Below, piece by piece: positions 7,793-16,346 of a stretch of DNA of 64,000 bases. Made by a program: the position numbers and the translations under genes. The stretch is from Gillisella vitis (GTDB taxonomy: Bacteria > Pseudomonadota > Alphaproteobacteria > Rhizobiales > Rhizobiaceae), in assembly GCF_021559775.1 (NCBI RefSeq), contig NZ_CP056049.1:186001-250000 (forward strand), written 5' to 3'. The notes under the pieces are model-generated. The model had not been told where the DNA came from and ran no database searches. It was given only the letters and a program-made list of their open reading frames with translations. The number at the start of each line of letters is the position of its first letter. The stretch's first letter is position 1.

Positions 7793-8802
7793 GACGTGCT
7801 CTCCGGCTTCTCCACATGGCCGCCAAAGGCGTGTCGCATGGCCGAGAGCAGCTTGTTGGCAAATTCATCGTTGTCGCGCGACGTGAACCGTCCGAACAAG
7901 GCGGAAGACAGGACCGGAGCCGGCACTCCAGTTTCTACCGCCGCCTGCAATGTCCAGCGGCCTTCGCCTGAATCCGACACGCGACCACCATAGTTTGACA
8001 ATTGCGGATCCTGCTTCAACGCGGATGCCGTGAGATCAAGCAACCAGGAGCCAATGACACTGCCATGGCGCCAGACTTCTGTCACAGCCACCAGATCAAG
8101 ATTGAAACGGTAGTATTGCGGATCCCGCAATGGCGCGGTTTCGGCATCGGCGTCACGCGCCTCGCTGCCTGCATCAGCAGCCTTCAGGATGTTCAGCCCT
8201 TCGGCATAGGCGGCCATGATTCCATATTCGATACCATTATGCACCATCTTGACGAAGTGACCGGCACCGGGCGGACCGCAGTGCAGGTAGCCTTCCGTTC
8301 CCGCGTCGGCCGTGCCGCCCGTGGCCCCTGCGCCGTCTTTTCCGGGAGCAAGCGCCGCAAAGATGGGGTCGAGATGCTGCGCGGCTTTCTTCTCACCGCC
8401 GATCATCAGGCTATAGCCACGATCGATCCCCCAGACCCCGCCACTGGTCCCGACGTCAACGAAGGAAATACCTTGAGAACCAAGCTCAGTTCCGAGATCG
8501 ACCGCGTCGCGGTAATAGGAGTTTCCGCCATCGATCAGAATATCGCCGCTCGTCATTTCGCCAGCCAGGTCGCGGGCTACCTTTCCCGTGATAGCGGCTG
8601 GCAGCATCAGCCAGACAGCACGGGGCGTCGCCAATTTGGCGAGAAAATCGGCGTAGCTCGCCGCGCCGACAGCGCCTTCGGCCTCAAGAGAAGCAACGTT
8701 TTGCGGATTGACGTCATAAACGACGCATTGATGCCCCGCCTTTATCAACCGCCGCACCATGTTCGCGCCCATACGACCGAGGCCGACCATTCCCAATTGC
8801 AT
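7789..8802 (-). CDS. gnd: Decarboxylating 6-phosphogluconate dehydrogenase (short, YqeC/GndA-like)
   Basis: A 337-residue protein of the short 6-phosphogluconate dehydrogenase class, about 130 residues shorter than the E. coli type. It has MVGLGRMGANMVRRL (nucleotide-binding loop), DGGNSYYRDA near residue 98, VDVGTSGGVWG near 120, and the catalytic HFVKMVHNGIEYG near 185. I chose the ATG at 8802 because GGAG lies just upstream; an in-frame TTG at 8817 is weaker. It oxidises 6-phosphogluconate to ribulose 5-phosphate with release of CO2. It starts 18 bases after the GH15 gene and overlaps zwf. Confidence 0.93.
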   Translation of the reverse strand: MQLGMVGLGRMGANMVRRLIKAGHQCVVYDVNPQNVASLEAEGAVGAASYADFLAKLATPRAVWLMLPAAITGKVARDLAGEMTSGDILIDGGNSYYRDAVDLGTELGSQGISFVDVGTSGGVWGIDRGYSLMIGGEKKAAQHLDPIFAALAPGKDGAGATGGTADAGTEGYLHCGPPGAGHFVKMVHNGIEYGIMAAYAEGLNILKAADAGSEARDADAETAPLRDPQYYRFNLDLVAVTEVWRHGSVIGSWLLDLTASALKQDPQLSNYGGRVSDSGEGRWTLQAAVETGVPAPVLSSALFGRFTSRDNDEFANKLLSAMRHAFGGHVEKPESTS

Positions 8803-8820
8803 GTCTATCTCCGTCAAACG

Positions 8821-11226
8821 TTAAGCTATGATCTGAACTTTGAAATTGGCATTTTCCCAGAGATCCGCCTCCTCCCAGAAGAAGGTGAACACCAGGTCCT
8901 GGCCGATCGCGCCCTCCGCGAGGTCGATATCGACAACATGGGTCCCGAGACCGGTTTCGCGCGTCCTTGTGTCAGTCACCTCGTGCCAGTCCGTGGCGCT
9001 CCAATGCACCATGGCCGCTGCGTCCAGTTCCAACCGCAATGTCTTGCCGTGGGGGATGGTGGACATCTGATTGTTGAAACGCCAGATGCGCAGGGTTGAT
9101 GGCGTCTGATCTTTTACATAGCGCTCAACTGTCTGCGGCGGCATGTCAAAAACCGCGCCATCATTCAGCGAACGCAACAGCTTGATGTATTCCGCATGCG
9201 CCCAGACCAGTGGCATGGCACTGCCTGACGGGCGGCCCAGGAACAGCTCGCGCTCGGGGAGATCTGGTCCATCCCAGCTCTGCTCGGGCAGAAGCCCCTC
9301 TGTCCCAGCCGAAGCCTCAAGCGTCTCCAGAAGCCGTTCGGCCATGTCGCGATTGCCAGCCGCCAGCTCGTAATGCGCGCGCTCGCCCGCCAGCAAGGGC
9401 CATGGACGCCCCTGGCCGATGCCATCGAACGGGCTGCCATCAGGATGTTCGCCATAGCCGTCACCCGTGTAGCGATACCAGAGCGGACCTTGCGGCAGAT
9501 CGATCTTCAACTGATGGTCGATGACCTTTATCGTGTCGAGGATCCTCGGATCATCAGCGGCCCGCAACCCAAAGCGAACAAGCGCCAGGGCATCGGGGCT
9601 GATAACGTCACGGGTCGGCAATATCGACGTGTCGGCTGCCCGGTTGCGGATAATGGTTTGCCCTTGACTGCCCGTCGCCACGTCAGTGACATCTAGACCC
9701 CCGATACGGACATAATAGCCTCCCACGCCGACGGCATCGCAAAGGGTGGAATCGCTGGTATAAGTCCAGTTTTCAATCTGTTCATTCCAGCAGTCGGCGG
9801 TTTCGCGCAAATGCTGGGCCACATCAGGCTCGCCAACACGGTCCAGAATGTCTGCGCCGGCCAGCAATGCGGCAATCTCGACGGCCAGGGTGAACGGGCT
9901 ATAACCGCCATCTTCTTCCCAGCGGTCCTGGCTGGTGGCAGGCCCATTTGCGATGATGTAGCCAGCCGCCTTGCGGATCATCGGAAGGAATCGGGTCAGC
10001 AGCGTGTCCGGCAGATGACCATTTCGATACAGGAGATCGGCCAGCAGAATAGGAAAAGCGCATTCATCCATCTGCACGCCGAGCCAATAGGGCTTGCCAT
10101 CCAGCCAGAGATTCTGCGGCCAACGACCGGACGCCAACTGAACCTCGCGCAGATATTCCAGGATTTCGATTGCTTCCTTCCAGTCGCCAGCAGCCAGAAA
10201 GCCGCCCGCGCTTTCCACGAGATCGCGAGGCCAGACAAGGTGATAGCCACCCAGATCATCATCACCCTTGCTCGCCCCCCAAGGAATGGACAGGCTGGCG
10301 ACAACCGCTCCTCGCCGATCAGCGGCGCGATGGGCTGCAAGCACGGCAGTCGAGACACGGTACATATTGATGGGCTTTGCGGTCTCGCGGTCCAGATCGT
10401 AGAGGCCCTTTTGCCAGCCGCGCCAGTTCGCGCAATACATGCCGAAAGCGACATCGAATCCATCGCGCAGACTGGCGAGTGCCTGGGCGCCCGCTTCCGT
10501 TTCCGACTGGCCAAAGCTAAGGGCCAGAATTGCGGTGTTGGCACTTTCCGTGAACGGGATTTGCCCCGTCAGCGCGGTATTGCCATCATCGGCACGCTGA
10601 TATTGGGGATCGAGACTGCCGTTTTGCAGCAATTGGGTATAGCCATCGGACTGCCCGGCAAAGCCAGCAGATCGCTCGGCCCAAGGAAGTGATGATCCAA
10701 GCGCAAGATAGCGTGATCGGCCGCTTGCAAAGAGAAGTGTAGTATCGTCCTGCTCACCAATCCAAGCAGAATTATCCATCCCCGCGTTGACAAGATGAGG
10801 AGCAAGCAGCGCATAGACCTTGTAATCGGATATGTTACCGACCAAAGGCATGAACGTGATGCGCTGAAGAACCGTTGCGCGAGCAGGATCGGAAATTATC
10901 TGCTTTTCGATCCGGTAGCGGCCATCTCGTGACATGTTGACGACATGAAACGCCAGTACGCCGCTTTCGACCTGATGGGTCGTTGTGGTGCAATCGCGCT
11001 TTTCCTCGGAAAAATATCCTTCAGGACCAATAACGAGCAGCCCAAGATCTCGAATACAGGCGCTGTCCACTCTGGGATAATAGACCTCATTCAGCACCCC
11101 ATGGCTCAACGTGAACCAGACGGGAGACCGGGCGGAAAGCGCAGTACCCAAACCGCTCTTTGCGCTCGACGTCCAACGCGCTTGAATTCCTGGATTGCCG
11201 GGAGCAAAATCGACGAGGGTGGTCAA
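8821..11226 (-). CDS. GH15 glucoamylase-family glycoside hydrolase
   Basis: An 801-residue protein with a TTG start behind AAGGGGAAC. The N-terminal 270 residues form the beta-sandwich seen in bacterial GH15 enzymes (SHGVLNEVYYPRVD near residue 43). The catalytic (alpha/alpha)6 barrel follows, with HLVWPRDLVESAGG near residue 330 and the second acid in LLPEQSWDGPDLPE near residue 655. A C-terminal beta domain ends the protein. There is no signal peptide, so it acts on internal sugar such as glycogen fragments, maltodextrin or a glucoside; the exact substrate is not clear. As first gene of the operon it would release free glucose for the kinase and the two dehydrogenases downstream. Confidence 0.88.
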   Translation of the reverse strand: MTTLVDFAPGNPGIQARWTSSAKSGLGTALSARSPVWFTLSHGVLNEVYYPRVDSACIRDLGLLVIGPEGYFSEEKRDCTTTTHQVESGVLAFHVVNMSRDGRYRIEKQIISDPARATVLQRITFMPLVGNISDYKVYALLAPHLVNAGMDNSAWIGEQDDTTLLFASGRSRYLALGSSLPWAERSAGFAGQSDGYTQLLQNGSLDPQYQRADDGNTALTGQIPFTESANTAILALSFGQSETEAGAQALASLRDGFDVAFGMYCANWRGWQKGLYDLDRETAKPINMYRVSTAVLAAHRAADRRGAVVASLSIPWGASKGDDDLGGYHLVWPRDLVESAGGFLAAGDWKEAIEILEYLREVQLASGRWPQNLWLDGKPYWLGVQMDECAFPILLADLLYRNGHLPDTLLTRFLPMIRKAAGYIIANGPATSQDRWEEDGGYSPFTLAVEIAALLAGADILDRVGEPDVAQHLRETADCWNEQIENWTYTSDSTLCDAVGVGGYYVRIGGLDVTDVATGSQGQTIIRNRAADTSILPTRDVISPDALALVRFGLRAADDPRILDTIKVIDHQLKIDLPQGPLWYRYTGDGYGEHPDGSPFDGIGQGRPWPLLAGERAHYELAAGNRDMAERLLETLEASAGTEGLLPEQSWDGPDLPERELFLGRPSGSAMPLVWAHAEYIKLLRSLNDGAVFDMPPQTVERYVKDQTPSTLRIWRFNNQMSTIPHGKTLRLELDAAAMVHWSATDWHEVTDTRTRETGLGTHVVDIDLAEGAIGQDLVFTFFWEEADLWENANFKVQIIA

Positions 11227-11415
11227 CTGCGTTCCCCTTGCTATGCAAGCCCGATAACGACTTATCGGCTCTCAAACATGTTGGACAGTGATCCAGAATA
11301 CATAAGGCCGTTTTGTGATTTGGTAGTGCAAATAGTCGTGATTGTTATGAAATCGCTCGAAACAGCATTCCGGTTGCCGCGGCTTACGTGAGTGCGACTT
11401 TCTTGGGCGCGATTG
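11227..11415. other. Promoter-bearing gap before the glucoamylase operon
   Basis: A 189-bp gap between the ends of two minus-strand genes. It should hold the promoter for the glucoamylase operon and the end of the MocR transcript. I see no clear operator, and no hairpin with a T-run. Confidence 0.4.
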
Positions 11416-12819
11416 TCAGAAGAAGGTGCCGGCCATTTGGGGAGAACCCTCCAGAGCGTGGCCCATGAACTCCAGCGCACCCTTGAGGGTCTCCCGGCGT
11501 ATGGGGCCGCCGAGGCAAACCCGAACAGCTTCCTCGGCCACGCCATCGACAGTGAAGGCATCACTTGCGACGACGCCAATGCCGGATGCCCGCATGTGCG
11601 TGCCGAAGGTTGAGCGCGTCCATCCATTCTTCAAGGGTAGCCAGATGTTGAAGCTGATGGGGTCGCTTTGATAGCTGCCCGCCGGTAGCACTTCGGCAAC
11701 GAGCGCCTGGCGTGCGGCGGCCTCGGTGCGGATAAAGCGCAGGATACTGTCGGCTGTGCCATCCTCGATCCAGCGGGTGGCAAGAGCGGCCGAAAGCGGC
11801 GAGGCCATGACGCTTGCCGCCCGCATGGCGCTGGCAAAGGGCCATGCGGCCTTGGTGTCGGGAACGACGACATAAGCAAGCCGCAGGCCAGCACCGATGC
11901 ATTTCGCCAATCCGCCAATATGCCAGGTGAGATCCGGCGCCATCGCGGCAAGCGGTGCCGGGCTATGAAGCGGGATGAACCCATAGGCATCATCCTCGAC
12001 GATTGGAACATGATATTTGCGGGCAACCGCGCAAATTTCCTCCCGTCGCTTTTCGGGTATGGTGAGGGTCATCGGGTTCTGAAGCGTCGGATTGAGATAC
12101 AGCGCCTTTGGCTTTGCGGTCTCACAGATCTCGGCGAATGCGCCGGGAATAATGCCTTCCGCATCCATCGGCAGGCCTGTCAGATTGAGGCGGAGCTGGG
12201 CTGCAATCGAGCGCATGCCGGGATAGGTGATATTCTCGGAGAGCACCATTTCACCCGGTTTTGCCAGAAGCCCGAAAATCGCCAGAAGGGCCGGATGGGC
12301 GCCGGGCGTGACGAAGATACGCTCCTGGGAAGGAACAAGGCCACGGCGACTGAGCCATGATGCGGCGGCCTCCTTGTCCATGCCAGCTCCGCCGAATCCC
12401 TGATAGCGCAGGAGCGGGATCATATTGGTCGCGACGGCGGACAGCCCCTCCTGCATGCGCGCCAGAAGATCTGGATCATCAGGCTCCGGCGGCATGTTCA
12501 TCGAAAAATCGACCACCGACATGCGTCGGGCATCCAGTGCTGCCTCCGATACGAAGCCGCGCCGTTCCTTTTCAGGACCGCCAGTCACGAAGGTTCCGCG
12601 CCCGACATGGGTCGCCACAAGTCCACGCTTTTGCGCCTCGACATAACCGCGCGCAACAGTCGTAAAATCGATGGCCAGCCGTTTGGCAAGGTCTCTTTGC
12701 GGCGGCAACCTGTCGCCCACCAGAAGCCTGCCGCTTTTCAAATCCATCTCGATAACGTCGGCGATCGCCAGATAACGCGGGCCGTCGCTGCGGGAAAGGT
12801 CGGGAGTCCAGGTTTTCAT
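11416..12819 (-). CDS. MocR-family regulator (GntR helix-turn-helix fused to aminotransferase fold)
   Basis: A 467-residue two-domain protein. Residues about 10-80 are a winged helix of the GntR type (ADVIEMDLKSGRLLVGDRLPPQRDLAKRL, then VGRGTFVTG). Residues about 110-460 are a fold-type-I aminotransferase domain, with ITYPGM, ALYLNPTLQNPMT, PIVEDDAYG and the PLP lysine in HIGGLAKCIGAGLRLAYV. MocR proteins sense an amine or amino acid through PLP and bind direct repeats near their own promoter. It is divergent from the Nit1C cluster, and the shared gap has four ATTGACTG repeats, so it very likely controls itself, Nit1C, or both. It is not itself a sigma-54 activator. Confidence 0.92.
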   Translation of the reverse strand: MKTWTPDLSRSDGPRYLAIADVIEMDLKSGRLLVGDRLPPQRDLAKRLAIDFTTVARGYVEAQKRGLVATHVGRGTFVTGGPEKERRGFVSEAALDARRMSVVDFSMNMPPEPDDPDLLARMQEGLSAVATNMIPLLRYQGFGGAGMDKEAAASWLSRRGLVPSQERIFVTPGAHPALLAIFGLLAKPGEMVLSENITYPGMRSIAAQLRLNLTGLPMDAEGIIPGAFAEICETAKPKALYLNPTLQNPMTLTIPEKRREEICAVARKYHVPIVEDDAYGFIPLHSPAPLAAMAPDLTWHIGGLAKCIGAGLRLAYVVVPDTKAAWPFASAMRAASVMASPLSAALATRWIEDGTADSILRFIRTEAAARQALVAEVLPAGSYQSDPISFNIWLPLKNGWTRSTFGTHMRASGIGVVASDAFTVDGVAEEAVRVCLGGPIRRETLKGALEFMGHALEGSPQMAGTFF

Positions 12820-12840
12820 GAGAACTCATCAATATTGAAC

Positions 12841-13047
12841 ATTGACTGTATATTGTTGCTTTCTTTACCTGTCACTCTTGAAAATCGATTTTCACCAAAA
12901 AGAAGCATTCACGCATCAGACAAGGCTCATTGATCGCACATTGACTGCACTCAAAGTTGCTCGTCATGCCTATGAGCACAGCACAAAATTGCCTTGATAT
13001 TGGCACTACGTTTCGTTCTTCGCTTATATTGACTGTAATATTGACTG
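12841..13047. promoter_or_regulatory. Four ATTGACTG direct repeats, candidate MocR operator
   Basis: ATTGACTG occurs at 12841, 12940, 13028 and 13040, all in the same orientation. The last two are 12 bases apart, inside a longer ATATTGACTG/AATATTGACTG duplication. MocR regulators such as GabR bind spaced direct repeats, and this gap separates a mocR-type gene from its probable target. The first copy lies about 20 bases upstream of the MocR start codon, a position fit for autorepression. Confidence 0.6.
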
Positions 13048-13089
13048 CAAATTTCTCGATTTTGATTTGATAATAGGCAAAACCTCATC

Positions 13090-13105
13090 TGGCATAGGCT
13101 TTGCA
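13090..13105 (+). promoter_or_regulatory. Sigma-54 (-24/-12) promoter of the Nit1C cluster
   Basis: TGGCATA, four bases, then TTGCA matches the RpoN consensus TGGCACG-N4-TTGCA at 14 of the key positions or better, including the essential GG and GC dinucleotides 10 bases apart between them. Transcription would start near 13117, about 40 bases before the first Nit1C gene. This fits nitrogen-limitation control. I could not find a convincing NtrC site upstream. Confidence 0.72.
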
Positions 13106-13157
13106 ATTGAGTGGGAGTGGCCCGTCAGGTGGGCCGACCTCTAAACAGGAGCCATTC

Positions 13158-13640
13158 ATGCCCGCAATTACTGCACCGGCCCACGCTGATGGGGACTTCT
13201 TCGTTGATTACGAAGAAAAAGTTTTTGAAGACATCCAGGCCAATGAAGGTGAAAAAGCCCTCATCACCTTCCACACCGTTGCCTTTGAAGGCTCTATCGG
13301 CCTCGTCAATCTGCTTCAGGCCAAACGCCTTAAGCGCAAGGGCTATGACACGTCCATATTGCTCTATGGTCCCGGCGTCACCCTGGGCATCCAGCGGGGC
13401 TTCCCCAAGCTCGGCTCGGAGGCTTTCCCGGGGCATTTGAACTTCAACAACCAGATCAAGGGTTTTCTGGAAGAAGGCGGCAAGGTCTATGCCTGCCGTT
13501 TTGCCCTCCAGGCACTCTACGGTCATGGCGAGCCTGCGTTGATCCCCGGTATCACACCCATCAGCCCGCTGGATGTGCTGGACCTTATGCTCATCCACCG
13601 TCGTGCCGGGGCTGTCATTCTGGACACCTGGACGCTCTGA
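13158..13640 (+). CDS. MSMEG_0572/Sll0783-family Nit1C protein
   Basis: A 160-residue soluble protein; the ATG at 13158 follows CAGGAG by 7 bases. The sequence (GEKALITFHTVAFEGSIGLVNLLQAKRLKRKGYDT split by family blocks, then ILLYGPGV and FALQALYGHGE) resembles DsrE-like folds and matches the MSMEG_0572 family, which is always the first gene of Nit1C clusters. Its biochemical role is not known. It lies 52 bases from the sigma-54 promoter. A strong GC hairpin separates it from the nitrilase gene, so it may be made in larger amounts than the rest. Confidence 0.88.
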   Translation: MPAITAPAHADGDFFVDYEEKVFEDIQANEGEKALITFHTVAFEGSIGLVNLLQAKRLKRKGYDTSILLYGPGVTLGIQRGFPKLGSEAFPGHLNFNNQIKGFLEEGGKVYACRFALQALYGHGEPALIPGITPISPLDVLDLMLIHRRAGAVILDTWTL

Positions 13641-13672
13641 CTTACCCCGCGCTGGTGTCAGCGTGCCCGGAA

Positions 13673-13690
13673 GGCGGGGCCAGCCCCGCC
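13673..13690 (+). promoter_or_regulatory. Intercistronic GC hairpin in Nit1C
   Basis: GGCGGGGC pairs perfectly with GCCCCGCC across a 2-base loop, between the first gene and the nitrilase. It has no T-run, so it is probably an mRNA-stabilising or attenuating element rather than a full terminator. Confidence 0.5.
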
Positions 13691-13718
13691 TCCTTCACCC
13701 CAATCCAAGGAATTCGTC

Positions 13719-14762
13719 ATGGAGAAAAGCAGGACCGTTCGGGCTGCCGCCGCACAGATCGCGCCGGATCTCACCTCACGCGACAAAACGCTTGCCCGCG
13801 TGCTGGAGACCATCCGTGAGGCGGCTGGCAAGGGCGCGGAGCTCATCGTCTTTCCAGAAACCTTCGTTCCCTGGTATCCCTATTTTTCCTTCGTCCTGCC
13901 GCCGGTTCTGTCTGGCCGCGAACATCTCCGGCTCTACGACGAGGCTGTCACCATTCCGAGTGTCACGACCGAGGCCGTGGCGGCAGCGGCACGCGAGCAC
14001 GGCATCGTCGTCGCACTCGGCATCAACGAACGGGATCATGGCACGCTTTATAATACACAACTGGTTTTTGATGCGGATGGAGAGCTTGTGCTCAACCGGC
14101 GCAAGATCACGCCGACCTTCCATGAGCGGATGATCTGGGGCCAGGGCGACGCCTCCGGCCTCAAGGTGGTCGATAGCAAAATCGGCCGCATCGGCGCGCT
14201 GGCCTGCTGGGAGCACTACAATCCCCTCGCCCGCTATGCGCTGATGGCCCAGCATGAGGAAATCCACGTCGCGCAATTCCCCGGCTCCATGGTCGGGCCG
14301 ATCTTTGCCGACCAGATGGAAGTAACGATCCGCCATCATGCGCTGGAAAGCGGTTGTTTCGTCGTCAACGCCACCGGCTGGCTGACGGACGAGCAGATCC
14401 GGTCGATCACCCCTGAGGAAGGCCTGCAAAAGGCACTGCGCGGCGGCTGCATGACGGCGATCATTTCGCCGGAAGGCAAGCACCTGGCGCCGCCGATTAC
14501 CGAGGGCGAAGGCATCCTCATTGCCGACCTGGACATGAGCCTGATTCTGAAACGCAAGCGAATGATGGATTCCGTTGGCCACTATGCGCGACCGGAACTT
14601 CTGCATCTCGTCATCGACGACCGCCCGGCAAATCCGATGGTGGCCGCCCATCCTTTCCTCGAAACCGCACCGACAGGGAGCAATACCGATGGATACCAGA
14701 CCCCAGCTTTCGACGGAAACACTGATCAACGAATTGCAGTCGTTCGGCGCGAGGCTCGTTGA
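13719..14762 (+). CDS. Nit1C nitrilase (Nit6803-like)
   Basis: A 347-residue carbon-nitrogen hydrolase. The Glu-Lys-Cys triad is visible: Glu in LIVFPETFVPWYPYF near residue 46, Lys in NRRKITPTFHERMIWG near residue 128, Cys in GALACWEHYNPLARYAL near residue 162. Enzymes of this clade turn nitriles into acids and ammonia; the cluster has been linked genetically to growth on cyanide in Pseudomonas strains. The natural substrate in this organism cannot be read from sequence. The start follows CAAGGAA. Its 3' end overlaps the radical SAM gene by 74 bases. Confidence 0.93.
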   Translation: MEKSRTVRAAAAQIAPDLTSRDKTLARVLETIREAAGKGAELIVFPETFVPWYPYFSFVLPPVLSGREHLRLYDEAVTIPSVTTEAVAAAAREHGIVVALGINERDHGTLYNTQLVFDADGELVLNRRKITPTFHERMIWGQGDASGLKVVDSKIGRIGALACWEHYNPLARYALMAQHEEIHVAQFPGSMVGPIFADQMEVTIRHHALESGCFVVNATGWLTDEQIRSITPEEGLQKALRGGCMTAIISPEGKHLAPPITEGEGILIADLDMSLILKRKRMMDSVGHYARPELLHLVIDDRPANPMVAAHPFLETAPTGSNTDGYQTPAFDGNTDQRIAVVRREAR

Positions 14763-15807
14763 TCCGAAGGCCGGCCACGAAAGCCGCCGCGGTGGTGCAG
14801 GCCCTTCCGATCACAAGGCCCTGACCATCGACGGCATGACGGTGATGGTGCCGGTACACACGGCACCGGCATTTGAGAGTCCGTACCTCGTCGAAAAACC
14901 TGACGACGCTGGCAACAGCCGCATCAGTCGCGACGGCCGTGTCATCGGGGAAGTCTCCTTCCCCTTGCGTCCACGCTTTTACGAGCGCTCAACGGCGGAC
15001 GGTATTCCCTATTCGCAGATTGCCGTGCTTCACGGTCGCGACGTATTGGCAACAACCGTCCTACAGACCTGTATCCGCTACCAGAGCCGGACGAAAACCT
15101 GTCAGTTCTGCGCCATCGGCCAGTCGCTGGCGGCTGGCCGCACTGTTGCCCACAAGACGCCGGAACAGCTTGCTGAAGTCGCCAAGGCCGCCGTGGAACT
15201 GGACGGCGTCAAGCATATGGTCATGACCACAGGCACACCGAAAGGCGACGACCGGGGAGCCGAAGTGCTTGCCGAAAGCGCCCGCGCCATCAAGGCTGCC
15301 GTCAACATCCCTATTCAAGCACAGTGCGAGCCACCGGAGGATGACATCTGGTTTTCCCGGATGAAAGACGCTGGCGTCGATGCGCTGGGCATGCATCTCG
15401 AAGTCGTGACGCCGGAAATCCGCGCCCGCATCATGCCGGGCAAGGCGCAAGTCGGCATTGAAAAATACATGGCCTCCTTCAAGGCGGCAGTCGAGGTATT
15501 CGGGCGCGGACAGGTCTCCACCTATATCCTCGCCGGGCTTGGAGACACACGCGAGGCCATCCTCGATATCTGCGAAAGGCTGGTGGCGATAGGCGTCTAT
15601 CCCTTCGTCGTGCCTTTCGTGCCGATCTCGGGAACACCGCTGGAAAGCCACCCCGCACCGAAACCGGACTTCATGCATTCGATCCTCGGCCCGCTCTCAA
15701 AAATGCTCGTAGAGAGTGGCCTGAAGGCCGTCGATATCAAGGCTGGCTGCGGAAAATGCGGTGCCTGCTCCGCCCTTTCCACCTATGAGAGGATGCTGAC
15801 CCGATGA
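14689..15807 (+). CDS. MSMEG_0568-family radical SAM protein
   Basis: A 372-residue protein whose ATG at 14689 follows GGGAG and lies inside the end of the nitrilase gene. Three cysteines for the SAM iron-sulfur cluster sit in TCIRYQSRTKTCQFCAIG near residue 125 with an unusual wide first spacing (C-x9-C-x2-C). A TIM barrel follows, with TTGTPKGDDRG and IQAQCEPP typical of the family. A second cysteine group, KAGCGKCGACSAL, closes the protein and may hold another cluster. The reaction is unknown; it is a fixed member of Nit1C. Confidence 0.9.
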   Translation: MDTRPQLSTETLINELQSFGARLVDPKAGHESRRGGAGPSDHKALTIDGMTVMVPVHTAPAFESPYLVEKPDDAGNSRISRDGRVIGEVSFPLRPRFYERSTADGIPYSQIAVLHGRDVLATTVLQTCIRYQSRTKTCQFCAIGQSLAAGRTVAHKTPEQLAEVAKAAVELDGVKHMVMTTGTPKGDDRGAEVLAESARAIKAAVNIPIQAQCEPPEDDIWFSRMKDAGVDALGMHLEVVTPEIRARIMPGKAQVGIEKYMASFKAAVEVFGRGQVSTYILAGLGDTREAILDICERLVAIGVYPFVVPFVPISGTPLESHPAPKPDFMHSILGPLSKMLVESGLKAVDIKAGCGKCGACSALSTYERMLTR

Positions 15808-16346
15808 TGATCGAACCTTTCTCCCCCTTTCACACCAGCGAATTTCAGGTGAAGTTCGCGACATCGACCTGGGAGCGTCGCGAGGCTCATGCCCTTCGCC
15901 GCGATGTCTTCTGCCGCGAACAGCAGATTTTTGAGAGCGACGACCGGGACGCGATCGATGACCACGCCACCCCCATCGTTGCGCTTTCCATGCTGGGTGT
16001 GGCCGCCGACAGGCTGGTCGGCACGGTGCGCATTCACGAGGAACAGTCGGGCCTCTGGTGGGGGTCGCGCCTTGCTGTGCATGAGGATTTCCGCAAGATC
16101 GGCGCGCTGGGCGCAACGCTGATCCGGCTTGCCGTCTCCTCCGCCAATGCCATGGGCTGCCAGACGTTTCTGGCCAATGTGCAGGTGCAGAACGGTCTGC
16201 TCTTTCGCCGCCTGCACTGGGATGTTGTCGAGGAATTCGAGATTTACGGCAAACCACACCTGCGCATGAAGGCGGATCTAAGCTGGTATCCGCCCTGCGC
16301 CACACCGGAGGCAGGTTTCGTGGCGTTGGCCAAACGGGCGGCATGA
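15804..16346 (+). CDS. MSMEG_0567-family GNAT N-acetyltransferase
   Basis: A 180-residue GNAT protein that overlaps the radical SAM stop by 4 bases (ATGA). It has the VGTVRIHEE beta strand, the acyl-CoA site region SRLAVHEDFRKIGALGATLIRLAV near residues 85-110, and FLANVQVQN-LLFRRLHWD in the C-terminal half. This matches the acetyltransferase that always follows the radical SAM gene in Nit1C. Substrate is unknown. The same stop-start overlap links it to the next gene. Confidence 0.9.
   Translation: MMIEPFSPFHTSEFQVKFATSTWERREAHALRRDVFCREQQIFESDDRDAIDDHATPIVALSMLGVAADRLVGTVRIHEEQSGLWWGSRLAVHEDFRKIGALGATLIRLAVSSANAMGCQTFLANVQVQNGLLFRRLHWDVVEEFEIYGKPHLRMKADLSWYPPCATPEAGFVALAKRAA

Noticed and set aside
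12985..13005. TTGCC/GGCA inverted repeat as an NtrC site
   Set aside because: It lacks the GCAC-N-GTGC core of NtrC sites, so I do not call it.
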